Part shown: piece by piece, positions 54,357 through 54,500 of the stretch | Layout of the letters: every line of letters begins with the position of its first letter | How positions within the stretch are numbered: the stretch's first letter is position 1 | Source of the DNA: Adiantum capillus-veneris | Taxonomy: Eukaryota; Streptophyta; Polypodiopsida; Polypodiales; Pteridaceae | Direction: 5' to 3' | NCBI GenBank assembly: GCA_014529385.2 | Contig: CM043969.1 | Location: 22,505,946-22,560,445 of the forward strand | Length of the DNA: 54,500 nt | The notes under the pieces: generated by a model | What the model saw: only the letters and a program-made list of their open reading frames with translations | Databases searched by the model: none | Told to the model about the DNA's origin: nothing | Program-made: the position numbers and the translations under genes

Positions 54357-54500
54357 CAGAAATTCCCACTCACCTCTTCAGGAATTGTTACAACAATAAC
54401 TTTCATGATGACTCCAGAGGAGATTGAACAAACCAAGTACCAGGGACACTCAATCCGTGAAGTGATATCACATGGGAGCCATCTAGGAAATTGATTGGGA

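Larger units (their letters stand above)
52051..54500 (+). mobile_element. Copia-2, right part: rest of gag, protease and damaged pol (continues past the window)
   Basis: Resumes the gag frame left at 27519. Protease and the start of integrase are recognisable, most of the integrase core is deleted, and the RT start at about 54,130 is soon lost. The 3' LTR is not in the window. From about 54,357 to 54,500 I recognise nothing. Confidence 0.8.

Overview
This window reads as nuclear DNA of a land plant, most likely a seed-free plant such as a fern or other spore-bearing lineage. The reasons are: (a) spliced genes with GT-AG introns; (b) LTR retrotransposons with plant-type primer-binding sites; (c) long GA/CT, TA and C/G simple repeats; (d) a membrane glycosyltransferase of family GT2 that resembles the bacterial/fungal and moss glucan-synthase branch rather than seed-plant CesA/CslA/CslC. 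The organism is an inference; no species-level marker is visible. Most of the window is transposable elements, and the only apparently intact host gene is the GT2 gene.

Layout. 1-1310 (-): relic of a Ty3/gypsy pol. 1311-3290: non-coding DNA ending in a degenerate tandem repeat. 3405-5667 (-): three-exon GT2 glycosyltransferase (about 679 aa). 6174-6372: tail of a non-LTR element. 6753-7190 (+): decayed lipid-transfer-protein-like gene. 7.2-11.4 kb: repeats and an unrecognised coding relic. 11.4-13.4 kb (-): 5'-truncated LINE with an internal deletion across its catalytic box. 13.5-15.8 kb: unrecognised coding relics and a run of 49 C. 15.9-24.1 kb (+): an old Ty3/gypsy element, here 'Gypsy-A', with LTRs, gag, pol and a coiled-coil region after pol. 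24.2-25.06 kb (-): intron-containing relic of an unassigned, possibly transposase-like protein. 25.4-26.5 kb: GA repeats and a hairpin repeat.

From 26,512 to the end there is a three-level nest. The outer layer is a Ty1/copia element, 'Copia-2' (26,512-27,519 and 52,051 to beyond the window). It is split by a giant Ty3/gypsy element, 'Gypsy-B', on the minus strand (27,520-52,050; 24.5 kb with its insert, about 19.0 kb without). Gypsy-B has 941/938-bp LTRs and a GTTGT target duplication. Gypsy-B is itself split by a compact 5.5-kb Ty1/copia element, 'Copia-1' (30,375-35,872), which has 143/141-bp LTRs and a GTCTC target duplication.

Gypsy-B is the most unusual object here. Read along its own (minus) strand it is: LTR, PBS, leader with four copies of a 24-bp palindrome, gag-protease, linker, RT/RNase H, an integrase with two tandem zinc-binding (H2C2) modules, a second retropepsin-like domain after integrase, an internal polypurine tract, a spacer with five more copies of the palindrome, a very large accessory ORF (over 1,000 codons, rich in coiled coil, split by Copia-1), a final polypurine tract, and LTR. 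The palindromes are almost invariant in otherwise diverged DNA, recur with matching spacings (about 283, 130 and 285 bp) in both clusters, and end at the same distance (166 and 168 bp) from the gag ATG and from the accessory-ORF ATG. I infer a bipartite element whose second gene carries its own copy of the leader. The lesions whose ancestral base I can infer are all C:G to T:A transitions, as expected of a methylated, silenced plant transposon.
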